NCBI GenBank assembly: GCA_015065385.1
Contig: SVQK01000100.1
Coordinates: 1 to 63,467, forward strand
Length of the DNA stretch: 63,467 bases
Direction: 5' to 3'
Source: Oscillospiraceae bacterium
GTDB lineage: Bacteria > Bacillota > Clostridia > Oscillospirales > CAG-272
Shown piece after piece: positions 17,884 to 26,399 of the stretch (position 1 is its first letter; each line of letters starts with the position of its first letter). The notes beneath the pieces were generated by a model, which worked only from the letters and a program-made list of their open reading frames with translations, was not told where the DNA came from and made no database searches. A program made the position numbers and the translations under genes.

Positions 17884-18432
17884 TTATGTCCGATCTTTCT
17901 CCAAAATCCGCACGGCGGTCATGCCGTCGATGTCATTCATCAGAACGGAAACGATCTCGTCGTGGGACGTGGGGATGTTCTTTCCGACAAAATCGGGACG
18001 GATGGGGAGCTCCCGGTGCCCCCGGTCGATCAGGACGGCGAGCTGGATGACCGACGGACGCCCGATTGAAAACACCGCCTCGATCGCCGCGCGCGCCGTC
18101 CGCCCGGTGTAGATCACGTCGTCCACTAAGATCACCGTATGCCTCGTCACGTCCACCGGGATCCGGACGGCGGAGGCTCGGGGCACCTCCACCGTCTCCG
18201 TCAGATCGTCCCGGTACAGGGTCACGTCCACGGATCCGACCGGCACGGCGATCCCCTCGAATTTCATGATGTTCGCGGCGAGCAGTTCTGCGATGGGCAG
18301 GCCTCGCCTCCGGATCCCCGCCAGACAAAGACGCTCCGCCCCCTTGTTCTTCTCGATGATCTCATGGGTCATGCGGGCCAGCGAACGCCTTACCGCCGCC
18401 TCGTCCATGAGCTCCGATTTGATCGTGGGCAC
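17884..18432 (-). CDS. pyrR: bifunctional pyr-operon regulator / uracil phosphoribosyltransferase PyrR
   Basis: PyrR binds pyr mRNA leaders in response to UMP and also has uracil phosphoribosyltransferase activity. The 182-residue product has the PRPP motif VILVDDVIYTGRTARAA and the conserved RRGLPIAELLA and GSVDVTLYRDDL blocks. It uses a GTG start at 18432 preceded by GGAGG; that ribosome site overlaps the stop of the GH2 gene, three bases away, so translation is coupled. Its place at the end of a glycosidase operon is unusual, since pyrR normally leads the pyr genes. No anti-terminator leader was seen in this window. Confidence 0.92.
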   Translation of the reverse strand: MPTIKSELMDEAAVRRSLARMTHEIIEKNKGAERLCLAGIRRRGLPIAELLAANIMKFEGIAVPVGSVDVTLYRDDLTETVEVPRASAVRIPVDVTRHTVILVDDVIYTGRTARAAIEAVFSIGRPSVIQLAVLIDRGHRELPIRPDFVGKNIPTSHDEIVSVLMNDIDGMTAVRILEKDRT

Positions 18433-18435
18433 CGT

Positions 18436-20727
18436 TTACCTCCCCGCCTCCCGGAATACGACCGGGACAGCCCGACCGCTCACCGTGACGCTGAACCGCT
18501 CTTCCCCGCCGGTCGGACGGAACGCGGCGAGAAGCTGTCCGTGATACGCTCTGCACACCGGAGAGGTGTAGATGTGATCGTCGTCGATCCGTCCGGAGCC
18601 GAGTCCGACCAGATCCGCCCCCTCCGCGGACACGGCCACCTCGTCCTCTGCGGCGAAGGCAACCCGGCCTTCTTCGTCCACAAGCTCGATCTCGAGATAC
18701 GCAAGCTCCGCTTTCCCGGTCATGCCCGTGCGGTCCGCCGTGATCCGGACGCCGACCGCGGGACCCGTTGTCTCAATGAGATCCTCTCCGACGCAGATCC
18801 CGTTCCGGTATGCCTTGACGGAGAGAGTCCCCGGCTCGTAGACGGCCTCGAACTTCGCCGTTCCGTTCTCATCCGGAGCCATCCGACCGACGGAGACGCC
18901 GTTGACGAACAGTTCCGCCTCGTCGCAGAGCGTGAAGACAAAGACGTCCGTCTTCTTCCCCTCCTGTCCGGGCCACGTCCAGCTCCGTTCCGCGTCGTAA
19001 AAGCCCCACATGCTCATGGAGTACTGTTCTCCGTGCCTTGCGGGATCGGAGGAGAGAACCGTCACGGCTTTCAGTCCCCACGCGGCGTCCCGGAACCAGC
19101 TCTGCGGCTTCTTGAAGCCCGCAATGGAGAAGTCGCCGCAGTTGGCGATGTGCTCCGGGTGTCCGGTCAGACCGTATTCCCTGCCTTCATGACCGTACCG
19201 GACGTGCCCGAGGCCGGTTTCGCCGAAATAGTCCCAGCCCGTCCAGACAAACTCTCCGATGAACCTCGGATCCGCTTCCATCCGTTTCGCGCACAGCACG
19301 GCGTCCAGCGGGAAGGATTCCGTCATGGCAATCAGGCGGTCCGGGAAACGAACCTCGTCCCTGTCCAGCCGGTCATAGAGGTAGTTGTAGCCCGACACGT
19401 CGAGCAGATCCGCGATGGGCATGGTGCGCTTCGCCCAGAAATCGAGCACCTCCGCGCCGAACCCGCTCTCCGCCTGAGACTGCCGTTCCATGTCCCAGTT
19501 GTCCCAGAAGGTGCAGAAAGCGTGCGTCACGGGACGGGTGGGATCGAGGGAGCGGATCACGTCGAGAATGCCCTTGTGGGTGCGGTATCCGTCCGAGGTC
19601 CCGTTTTTCTCCGGGATCTCATTGCCCGTGGACCAGAGGACGACCGCCGGGTGATTCCGGTCTCTCAGAACCATGGAGCGGGTGTCTTCCTCCCAGTGTG
19701 CGTCGAAGAATCGGTGATAGTCGTAGTCCTTCTTGCCGACCCGCCAGCAGTCGAAGATCTCGTCGATCACCATCATGCCCATTCGGTCGCAGACGTCCAG
19801 CATGACCGCGGAGGGCGGATTGTGGGCGGTGCGGATCGCGTTGAAGCCGTTTTCCTTCAGGATCCGGACCCGTCTCTCCTCCGCCGAACGGGTGGACGCC
19901 GCCCCGACGATGCCGTTGTCGTGATGGACGCAGGCTCCGTACAGCTTTACGGGCTCGCCGTTGAGCAGCAGTCCCTGCTCCGGATCCGTCTCCACCGTCC
20001 GCACGCCGAAGGAGACCGCCGCCTCGTCGCATTCTCCCCCAAGCTCCAACCGGACGGCGCAGTCGTACAGGACGGGCGTCTCCGGCGTCCAGAACTCCAC
20101 GTCCCTGAGGCGGTAACGGAAGAGATAGGAATTCTCGCCCGGGTCCGCGTGGATGTGGTGAACATGCTCCGCCCCGGCGATTGTCACCGTCAGCGTTCCC
20201 TCCGCGCGGATGGCCGAAAACAGCCGGATCTCCGCCTCAGCCGACGCCGCGCGGTCATACAGGCGGGGTGTCTTCACAAAGATCCCGTCCGGCAGAAGAT
20301 AACTCTTTCCGGATGTGAGCATCGTGACGCTCCGGTACAGACCGCCGCCCGTGTACCAACGCGAAGAGACCTGCGCCGTGGTGTCCGAAATGACAGTCAG
20401 CTCGTTGCTCCCGTCTCTGAGATACGGCGTCAGATCGCAGACAAAGGCTGTGTATACGTAGGGATGGAAGGCGACCAGCTGCCGGTTCAGGCTGACCTCG
20501 CACTGTCCCATCGCCCCGTCGAAGGACAGGAAGCACCGCTCTCCCTCCGGCTTTTCGAAGGTTTTGCGGTACACGGCGCGTCCGGGCTCGAAGAATCCGA
20601 TATCCGGACCGGTGGGACTGTCCGCGCGGCGCGGCGATCCGACCATGTAGTCGTGGGGCAGGGTGACGTTCTCCGTTTTGCCGTAGACCTCGCAGGTCCA
20701 GCCGCTGTCAAAGGGAATCTTTTTCAT
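18436..20727 (-). CDS. glycoside hydrolase family 2 (beta-galactosidase/beta-glucuronidase-like)
   Basis: The 763-residue product has the GH2 order: sugar-binding jelly roll (about 1-150), an immunoglobulin-like domain, a TIM barrel (about 260-550) and a C-terminal region of further sandwich domains. The acid/base glutamate is E370 in WSTGNEIPE, and E470 in AMTESFP is the likely nucleophile. No signal peptide is present, so it acts in the cytoplasm on an imported disaccharide or glycoside. The exact sugar cannot be fixed. AGGAGG precedes the ATG. It lies between the APH-type kinase (54 bp) and pyrR. Confidence 0.9.
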   Translation of the reverse strand: MKKIPFDSGWTCEVYGKTENVTLPHDYMVGSPRRADSPTGPDIGFFEPGRAVYRKTFEKPEGERCFLSFDGAMGQCEVSLNRQLVAFHPYVYTAFVCDLTPYLRDGSNELTVISDTTAQVSSRWYTGGGLYRSVTMLTSGKSYLLPDGIFVKTPRLYDRAASAEAEIRLFSAIRAEGTLTVTIAGAEHVHHIHADPGENSYLFRYRLRDVEFWTPETPVLYDCAVRLELGGECDEAAVSFGVRTVETDPEQGLLLNGEPVKLYGACVHHDNGIVGAASTRSAEERRVRILKENGFNAIRTAHNPPSAVMLDVCDRMGMMVIDEIFDCWRVGKKDYDYHRFFDAHWEEDTRSMVLRDRNHPAVVLWSTGNEIPEKNGTSDGYRTHKGILDVIRSLDPTRPVTHAFCTFWDNWDMERQSQAESGFGAEVLDFWAKRTMPIADLLDVSGYNYLYDRLDRDEVRFPDRLIAMTESFPLDAVLCAKRMEADPRFIGEFVWTGWDYFGETGLGHVRYGHEGREYGLTGHPEHIANCGDFSIAGFKKPQSWFRDAAWGLKAVTVLSSDPARHGEQYSMSMWGFYDAERSWTWPGQEGKKTDVFVFTLCDEAELFVNGVSVGRMAPDENGTAKFEAVYEPGTLSVKAYRNGICVGEDLIETTGPAVGVRITADRTGMTGKAELAYLEIELVDEEGRVAFAAEDEVAVSAEGADLVGLGSGRIDDDHIYTSPVCRAYHGQLLAAFRPTGGEERFSVTVSGRAVPVVFREAGR

Positions 20728-20781
20728 GTGTTTCCTCCTGATGATGAACCTCTGCGGCTTCCGCGCACGAGGCTGAATGGT

Positions 20782-21579
20782 TTATTCGTCCGCCGTGACC
20801 GACTCCGCGGCGGCGGCTGTGCGGAACTGATCCCGATCCACGGCGTCCCGGCCGTAGGCGTCGAGGAACCGATCCCCGTATGCGTCGGTTTTCAGGTTGA
20901 ACGCCAGAGACCAGACCGTCCAGAACAAATCGGAATGGCGGTTTCCGAATCCCGCCGCGCCGCAGTCGATGAAACCCGAGAAGCGTCCGTCCCGGATCAG
21001 AACATTCGGCAGACAGGCGTCCCCGTGAATCAGGCAGGAAGGACGGAACGCCTCCACCTGTGCCGCAAGGACCGCACGGGCGTCGTCAGGCGTATGGATC
21101 TGATACCGTTCCGGACGGAGGTAGGAGTGAAAAACTCCTGAGGCAAGTCCGCGCTCCGCCCCCGCAAGGGTTTCGGCGGTCCGATCCGGAAGAGGGACGT
21201 CCCCGACCCGCGAGAGTCCCTTGTCGTGAAGCTCCCGGAACGCGGAGGCCAGAATGTCGCAGAGCAGCTCCGGGTGGTCGGTCATGTGGGTCCCGTCTTC
21301 TCCGGGAACGCGGCGGGTGAGCAGCCAGTCCGAGTCCGCCGACAGATAAGCGACTACCTCCGGGCCGAGTCCTGCGTTTCCGAAGATCCTTGTCATCTCG
21401 GCCTCCTCACGGAGCGTGTTTTTGGGGGAGCGTTTGAGGAAGAATCCCCCGTCCGTGTCGAGATAATAGACCCGCGCCGTATCGGAACAACTGCTGTCGT
21501 AGACGGGGACGGACGCAAATTCGTTTGCCAACTCTTTCGGACAGTCAGACGGGAGGCCGGGAAGTCTGGTTTTCCGCAT
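20782..21579 (-). CDS. aminoglycoside phosphotransferase (APH) family kinase
   Basis: The 265-residue product is close in size and layout to APH(3')-type kinases: lysine K49 in FFLKRSPKN, the catalytic loop LIHGDACLPNVLI with H185, D187 and N192, and metal ligand D205 in FIDCGAAG. It could inactivate an aminoglycoside by 3'-phosphorylation, or phosphorylate a natural small molecule. It lies inside an operon of polysaccharide deacetylase and GH2 genes rather than next to a mobile element, which favours an intrinsic role. The start at 21579 follows GGAGGG. Resistance cannot be claimed from sequence alone. Confidence 0.75.
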   Translation of the reverse strand: MRKTRLPGLPSDCPKELANEFASVPVYDSSCSDTARVYYLDTDGGFFLKRSPKNTLREEAEMTRIFGNAGLGPEVVAYLSADSDWLLTRRVPGEDGTHMTDHPELLCDILASAFRELHDKGLSRVGDVPLPDRTAETLAGAERGLASGVFHSYLRPERYQIHTPDDARAVLAAQVEAFRPSCLIHGDACLPNVLIRDGRFSGFIDCGAAGFGNRHSDLFWTVWSLAFNLKTDAYGDRFLDAYGRDAVDRDQFRTAAAAESVTADE

Positions 21580-21632
21580 ATGGAACCCTCCGGGACAAGA
21601 TGAATGATCGGTGAAATCCGCGTTCAGCGGCC

Positions 21633-22328
21633 TCACAGCAGAACTTCCCGGTTAGTGCCGTAGAAGATGTCGCTGTGGCCGGATATGAGGCGGCAGAAGT
21701 CCTCGAACCGCTCCCAGTCCCCGTGGATGTCGAATTCGTAGGCGTGTCCCCAGATATAGTAGATCTGCGGGCGGTCGGGCTTCAGGCTGACAAACTGTTC
21801 GCCGAGGGAAAAGAGCTCGTCCCATTCGACGTGATGATAGACGGTGGGTTTGAAGACGATCAGATCGCTCTGCGGATCGAAAGAATGGGAGGAGGTCGTT
21901 GTGCGGGCGTAACGGATCCCCGTGCGGGTGCGGATCAGGTCGGCAACATGCTCGTTCATCGCGTGCGTACCGCCCGGATAAGCCATGCCGACCACCTCAT
22001 ACCCGGCGATTTCGGAGAGGGCGAGCCGGTCTTCCTCCACCTCGCGGATCACGTCTTCGTCGGAGAGCGCGGAAAGGGCGGGATGGGTCAGGGTGTGGGC
22101 CGCGATCTCGTGCCCGTCGTAAATCGCCCTCACTTCGCAGGCGCGCGGCTTTACATGGGCGACGGTCACGTCCTCCCGGATCAGGGATCCCGGATGGCCG
22201 AGAAGACCGGAGTTGATGTTGAACGTGCATTTCAGACCGTATTTTTCAAACAGGCGGATCAGCCGCTGATCCTGCGTCACGCCGTCGTCGTAGCTGAACG
22301 TGACGGCTTTCATTTTTCCGTTGAACAT
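21633..22328 (-). CDS. polysaccharide deacetylase (NodB fold, CE4-like)
   Basis: The 231-residue product has the NodB-fold blocks: TFSYDDG with the catalytic and metal aspartates near 10-16, HEIAAHTLTHPAL with metal histidines near 73-83, and a late IWGHAYEFD. It should remove acetyl groups from a sugar such as N-acetylglucosamine. There is no signal peptide, so the substrate is probably intracellular or the product is a variant. AGGAGA precedes the ATG. The gene follows the NUDIX-HAD gene by 21 bp. Confidence 0.8.
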   Translation of the reverse strand: MFNGKMKAVTFSYDDGVTQDQRLIRLFEKYGLKCTFNINSGLLGHPGSLIREDVTVAHVKPRACEVRAIYDGHEIAAHTLTHPALSALSDEDVIREVEEDRLALSEIAGYEVVGMAYPGGTHAMNEHVADLIRTRTGIRYARTTTSSHSFDPQSDLIVFKPTVYHHVEWDELFSLGEQFVSLKPDRPQIYYIWGHAYEFDIHGDWERFEDFCRLISGHSDIFYGTNREVLL

Positions 22329-22349
22329 GCTGAATTCTCCTATCGTGAT

Positions 22350-23639
22350 TTACGGATGGGATCGAGGAGACGGACGGTCATTGTCCCCTACCCGGTCGGA
22401 CAGCGTTTTCAAAAAACCGATCAGCTCGCGCCAGTCCCGGACGCTGAGATACGGGAATCCGGGATCGGTCAAAGAATCGGCGGGATCGTCAAATCCGGAG
22501 TAGTGAACCGGAAAGATCCCCGCTCCGTGCGCCCCGAGGACGTCCGCCTCCATTCTGTCTCCGCAGAACCAGACGTCCTCTGGAGCGAGTCCGGCTTTGA
22601 TAAGCGCGATTTCGAACAGCCTTCTGTCCGGTTTGCGGATCATGTAGTCGGCGGAGGAGAGGACGAATTCGAACCGGTTCCGGGGCAGAAGACGGTCGAT
22701 GCGATTCTTCAGGGCTTCTCCCGACCATCCGTTGTTGCTGATGACGCCGGTTCGGATGCCGGTTTCGTTCAGATGATCGATCAGTTCGTCCGCGTGCGGC
22801 ACGACGGCTCCCTTCGACGCGGCGTTCCAGAAGACGATCTCATGCTCGAGGGGCGTGAGGGACAGCTCGATTCCCAAATGTCCGAAGGCCAGCCGGTCGC
22901 CGACGACACAGGAAATGTCCACTCCCATCCCCTCCCGAATCCCGTCGATCTCGCGGAACACGGAATCGATTTCCCGCTGAACATCCTCAACGGTACAGCG
23001 GTTCGGGTTCTTCACGGCGTATTTCAAAAGCTCCCGGTTGCCCCTCATGGAGTCCCAGTCCGGTTCCCAGAGGATGGTATGGCCGTAATCGAAGAGGATC
23101 ATGGACGGGCGTTTTGTCGGAAATCCTGTCCGGACGATCCCATGGGCGATCAGTTGTTCCAGCACGCCGCAGTCCCGGAGCAAATGACCGGACTCGCCGT
23201 TTGTCCGCATCAACTCCCGGTTGACCCGAAGTGCTGCTGCCGGATCCGTTTCGATGACTTCCATTCCTTCGGCCCGTTCCTTCTCGGAGAGGGACTGCTG
23301 CGCGGCGGTCGGTTCCGTTTCGCAGAGATAGATCGCGTTGTCCTGAATAAATACGGATTCGCGCTTTCCCTTTTCAATGCGGCGGACGGAACCGTATTCC
23401 CGGATGCTGTCGGGAATCACGGTCAGGCCGGTTTCCTCCCGGATTTCGCGGATCAAGGCGGTCTCGGGCGTCTCTCCCTCCTCGATCCCGCCTCCGGGAA
23501 ACTCTAAATGACCGTCCGCCGCGCTTTTCAGCATGATCAGCCGGTTCCCCCGGAGGATAACGGCACGGACTGAGACACGGAGCGAGGCATCGCCGTCCGG
23601 CGGATAGTCCTTCCGGTCAACGGTGAACAAAGCTCTCAT
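22350..23639 (-). CDS. NUDIX hydrolase fused to a HAD-like hydrolase
   Basis: The 429-residue product joins two enzymes. Residues about 15-150 form a NUDIX domain with box GGIEEGETPETALIREIREE plus TG. Residues about 200-420 are a HAD-like domain: motif I ILFDYGHTIL, motif II TGVISNNGW, a lysine in IRKPDRRLFE and motif IV VWFCGDRMEADVLGA. In motif I the second aspartate of DxD is glycine (D-Y-G-H-T), a change seen in some HAD subfamilies that may alter activity. Start 23639 follows AAGGAG. It has its own promoter and heads the operon down to pyrR. Substrates are unknown. Confidence 0.8.
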   Translation of the reverse strand: MRALFTVDRKDYPPDGDASLRVSVRAVILRGNRLIMLKSAADGHLEFPGGGIEEGETPETALIREIREETGLTVIPDSIREYGSVRRIEKGKRESVFIQDNAIYLCETEPTAAQQSLSEKERAEGMEVIETDPAAALRVNRELMRTNGESGHLLRDCGVLEQLIAHGIVRTGFPTKRPSMILFDYGHTILWEPDWDSMRGNRELLKYAVKNPNRCTVEDVQREIDSVFREIDGIREGMGVDISCVVGDRLAFGHLGIELSLTPLEHEIVFWNAASKGAVVPHADELIDHLNETGIRTGVISNNGWSGEALKNRIDRLLPRNRFEFVLSSADYMIRKPDRRLFEIALIKAGLAPEDVWFCGDRMEADVLGAHGAGIFPVHYSGFDDPADSLTDPGFPYLSVRDWRELIGFLKTLSDRVGDNDRPSPRSHP

Positions 23640-23667
23640 GGCGCGGCTCCTTTTCTTCTTTTTGAAT

Positions 23668-23696
23668 ATTATAGCAAAAATCAAACGGTTTCGCAA
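23668..23696 (-). promoter_or_regulatory. promoter for the NUDIX-HAD to pyrR operon
   Basis: Minus strand TTGCGA, 17-bp spacer, TATAAT, about 29 bp upstream of the start. Confidence 0.75.
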
Positions 23697-23766
23697 GACC
23701 TCCGTCCATTTCCACGAAAAGAGTTTATCACGCGCTCCGGTTTTTCCCGGATCTTTCAAAAAGGCC

Positions 23767-23795
23767 TTGAAAATCGCGCGGTTTGATGCTAAGAT
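23767..23795 (+). promoter_or_regulatory. promoter for the GH43 gene
   Basis: TTGAAA, 17-bp spacer, TAAGAT, about 55 bp upstream of the start; it is divergent from the NUDIX-HAD promoter. Confidence 0.65.
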
Positions 23796-23849
23796 AAGGT
23801 CACGGGAATGTAGCGAAAAAACGGATTGGAACGCAAAGGAGTATATACG

Positions 23850-24725
23850 ATGAAAGACGCGATCATCACATCGACGATCCCTCAGCTCAGAGACCCGTTC
23901 ATTGTCCTCGAAAACGGAGTCTATTACGCTTACGGGACGGGCTGGCACTGCCTCAAAAACACGAGCGGCTCCCTCGGCGGCGCGTTCGAGGATCTGGGGA
24001 TGTGCGTGGAGGTGCCCGAAGACGCGGAGACCAATTTCTGGGCGCCCGAGGTTCACCGGTATCGGGGGAAATACTACATGCTCACTACCTACAAATCGAA
24101 GAAAACAGGGCATCGCGGCACATCCATCTTTGTTTCGGACACGCCCGAAGGACCGTTCCGTGAAATCACCGGCGGACACGCCACCCCGTCCGACTGGGAT
24201 TCCATCGACGGAACCTTCTATGTGGACGAGGACGGGCAGCCATGGATGATTTTCGTTCACGAGTGGACTTCCACCGAGGACGGGTGCGGGAGAATGGCCG
24301 CGGCGAAGCTGTCCGACGATCTGACGCGTTTTATTTCGGAGCCGGTCGAGCTGTTTCGGGCGGACGATCCCTCATGGGCGGCGAATAAGGTCACGGACGG
24401 TTGTTTCATGTACCGCTGCTCCACCGGTGAGCTGCTCATGCTCTGGTCGAACTGGGATTCTGCGGGTTATTGCGTGGGGATCGCGCGCTCGGACAACGGG
24501 CGGGTGGACGGCAAATGGTCGCAGGACAAGGAACTGCTCTACTCGAAGACTATGACCGGGGAGTACGACGGCGGTCACGGGATGCTCTTCACGGACACGG
24601 ACGGGCAGATGTATCTGTCCATCCACTCGCCCAACGGCGCATCGAAGACGCGGAAGGAGGTCCCGATCTTCATCCCTGTGAAGGAGAGAGCCGGAACGCT
24701 CGTGTGGGATCTCTGCGGGAAATAA
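23850..24725 (+). CDS. glycoside hydrolase family 43 (arabinan/xylan-type)
   Basis: Five-bladed propeller glycosidase acting on arabinose- or xylose-containing chains. The 291-residue product has the general-base aspartate D15 in PQLRDPFIVL and the modulator aspartate D120 in DSIDGTFYVDEDG. The usual general-acid glutamate appears as D183 in KVTDGCFMY. No signal peptide, so it acts in the cytoplasm. Start 23850 follows AAAGGAG by eight bases. It stands alone on the plus strand, divergent from the glycosidase operon, with its own promoter and terminator. Confidence 0.85.
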   Translation: MKDAIITSTIPQLRDPFIVLENGVYYAYGTGWHCLKNTSGSLGGAFEDLGMCVEVPEDAETNFWAPEVHRYRGKYYMLTTYKSKKTGHRGTSIFVSDTPEGPFREITGGHATPSDWDSIDGTFYVDEDGQPWMIFVHEWTSTEDGCGRMAAAKLSDDLTRFISEPVELFRADDPSWAANKVTDGCFMYRCSTGELLMLWSNWDSAGYCVGIARSDNGRVDGKWSQDKELLYSKTMTGEYDGGHGMLFTDTDGQMYLSIHSPNGASKTRKEVPIFIPVKERAGTLVWDLCGK

Positions 24726-24731
24726 GCCGGA

Positions 24732-24776
24732 GAAAAAACAGACCGCGAAGGATTGAATTCCTGCCGCGGTCTTTTC
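24732..24776. terminator. bidirectional terminator between the GH43 gene and the flavoprotein gene
   Basis: AGACCGCG pairs with CGCGGTCT over a 17-nt loop, with an A run on one arm and TTTTC on the other, between two converging genes. Confidence 0.7.
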
Positions 24777-24789
24777 GATCTTGACTATA

Positions 24790-25416
24790 TTATTTCCCGT
24801 CGGAGAAGCTGGTGAATGCGCCGCGCTCGGGCATGGGAAGGCCGTATTTTTCACGGGCGTCCGCGATGGCGTTCATGAGAAAGGTCATGTTCCGCGCCAG
24901 ATTGCGCATGGTTTGCAGGCCTTCGAGATCCTTTCGCGCGTCCTCCGCCGAGAATCCGTGGATCTGATTCCAGTAGGTGGACGAGGCGACGGGCATGCCG
25001 CTGATGGTGAAATACTTGTTCAAGACGTCGAAGGAGGCGGTATTTCCTCCGCGGCGGCAGCTCACGACGGCGGCCCCGACCTTCATGTGCTTGGAAAAGG
25101 GGGTGCTGTAGAAGAGCCGGTCGAGGAAGGACAGGATCGTTCCGTTCGGGGAGCCGTAATAAACCGGACTGCCGATCACAAGTCCGTCGGCTGCTTCGAA
25201 TTTCGGCGCGGTTTTGTTCACAAGATCGTCGAAGACGCACTTTCCAGTTTTGGAACAGGATCCGCAGGAAAGGCATCCGCGGACGGACGCGCTCCCGACC
25301 TGAATCAGCTCGGTCTCCACGCCGCCGTCCTGAAAGACGCGGATCATCTCGTCAAGCGCCGTGGCGACGCAGCCGTGTTTATGCGGACTTCCGTTCAAGA
25401 GAAGGACTTTTGCCAT
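24790..25416 (-). CDS. flavodoxin-fold NAD(P)H reductase / iron-sulfur flavoprotein-like
   Basis: The 208-residue product starts with KVLLLNGSPHKHGC, the FMN phosphate loop of NADPH-dependent FMN reductases, followed by GSPVYYGSPNG and a helical end. Near residue 48 it has CLSCGSCSKTGKC, a compact cysteine cluster as in iron-sulfur flavoproteins. It probably transfers electrons through FMN. It is the last gene of the mannosidase operon, 25 bp after the tandem NUDIX gene, with AAAGGAG before the ATG. Its link to sugar use is not clear. Confidence 0.75.
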   Translation of the reverse strand: MAKVLLLNGSPHKHGCVATALDEMIRVFQDGGVETELIQVGSASVRGCLSCGSCSKTGKCVFDDLVNKTAPKFEAADGLVIGSPVYYGSPNGTILSFLDRLFYSTPFSKHMKVGAAVVSCRRGGNTASFDVLNKYFTISGMPVASSTYWNQIHGFSAEDARKDLEGLQTMRNLARNMTFLMNAIADAREKYGLPMPERGAFTSFSDGK

Positions 25417-25441
25417 AGATATACTCCTTTTGCAGGATGGA

Positions 25442-26395
25442 TCAAAGATCCCGGAGGATCTCGGAGAGCGCGGTGTATTCCCTCTGATAGGTGCCGCGCT
25501 TTTCTTCGTTTACGGACGCCCAGCAGCGGTGCTCCGAGAAGATGGCCGCCGCCTCGTCGATGGGGAGCCATGCGGGTATCAATCCCCGTTCGGCCTCCGC
25601 TTCGGTCAGTCGCTGTTCCCCCTCTCCGGTCAGCGAGCAGAGGAAATAATGACTGCCGTAGCGCGTATCGCCGTAGTATTCGTAAAGCGTCAGGACGCGG
25701 CGGTCGGCTTTGACGAGGTATCCGGTCTCCTCCGCGACTTCCCGCTCACAGCAGGCAGCGAGGGTTTCCCCCGGTTCCAGCCCGCCGCCGGGGAGCAGCC
25801 ACCAGTCGGTCACCGTCTCCCGGGAGAGCAGGATTTTCCCGTCCCGGATCACGATCCCGCGGCATCCGTCCCGGATCACGTCGAACTCCGGATTCCGGTT
25901 GTCGCCGAGGATCTCGACCGTTTTCACGGGTTCCGCTCCGGCAAGCTGTTTTTCCGCCCAAGTCAGAAGCGGCTTGCGGATGGGCGGGGAGAGCTTCTCC
26001 GGCAAAGCGTCCGGGAGGAACCACCCCATCGTCTCCACCTCTTCCCGTTCCGGGATTTCTTCCCCGGACCACTTCCGGCACAGATAGACGATATCGACGT
26101 TTGATACTTCATCCCCGTTCGGATAGATATGATGCGTGTCCGGACCGGAGAAAATGCCGAACAGCTCGAGTTCCTCCGCCTGAAGTCCCGTCTCCTCGAA
26201 GAGCTCCCGGCGCGCGGCGTCCTCCACGACCTCGTCCAGCTCGACGGATCCGCCGGCATAGCCCCACATGTGGTTGTCCGTCCGGCGCTGCAGAAAGGCC
26301 CGTCCCGCGGTGTCTTCGACGATCACCGACGCTCCGACCTGCAAAAGAGGCCGGTGTCCGACGATCTTCCGCAGGTCCATGATATAGTCCGACAC
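25442..26395 (-). CDS. tandem NUDIX hydrolase (two NUDIX domains)
   Basis: The 317-residue product contains two complete NUDIX domains. The first box is GGSVELDEVVEDAARRELFE plus ETG (about 48-71) and the second is GGGLEPGETLAACCEREVAE plus ETG (about 199-222), each with the expected RE-x-x-EE pattern. They should hydrolyse nucleoside diphosphate-linked compounds. The start is GTG at 26395 with GGGAGG upstream, overlapping the end of the transaldolase-like gene. Two intact boxes in one chain is uncommon, and substrates are unknown. Confidence 0.85.
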   Translation of the reverse strand: MSDYIMDLRKIVGHRPLLQVGASVIVEDTAGRAFLQRRTDNHMWGYAGGSVELDEVVEDAARRELFEETGLQAEELELFGIFSGPDTHHIYPNGDEVSNVDIVYLCRKWSGEEIPEREEVETMGWFLPDALPEKLSPPIRKPLLTWAEKQLAGAEPVKTVEILGDNRNPEFDVIRDGCRGIVIRDGKILLSRETVTDWWLLPGGGLEPGETLAACCEREVAEETGYLVKADRRVLTLYEYYGDTRYGSHYFLCSLTGEGEQRLTEAEAERGLIPAWLPIDEAAAIFSEHRCWASVNEEKRGTYQREYTALSEILRDL

Positions 26396-26399
26396 GGCG

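Noticed and set aside
18139..21141. A 1000-codon open frame on the plus strand
   Set aside because: It lies opposite the GH2 and APH-type genes and reads as Arg/Gly/Pro-rich noise; G+C-rich genes often leave long antisense frames.
23640..24260. N-terminal extension of the NUDIX-HAD gene
   Set aside because: The upstream part is antisense to the GH43 gene and crosses the promoter region; the ATG at 23639 has AAGGAG.
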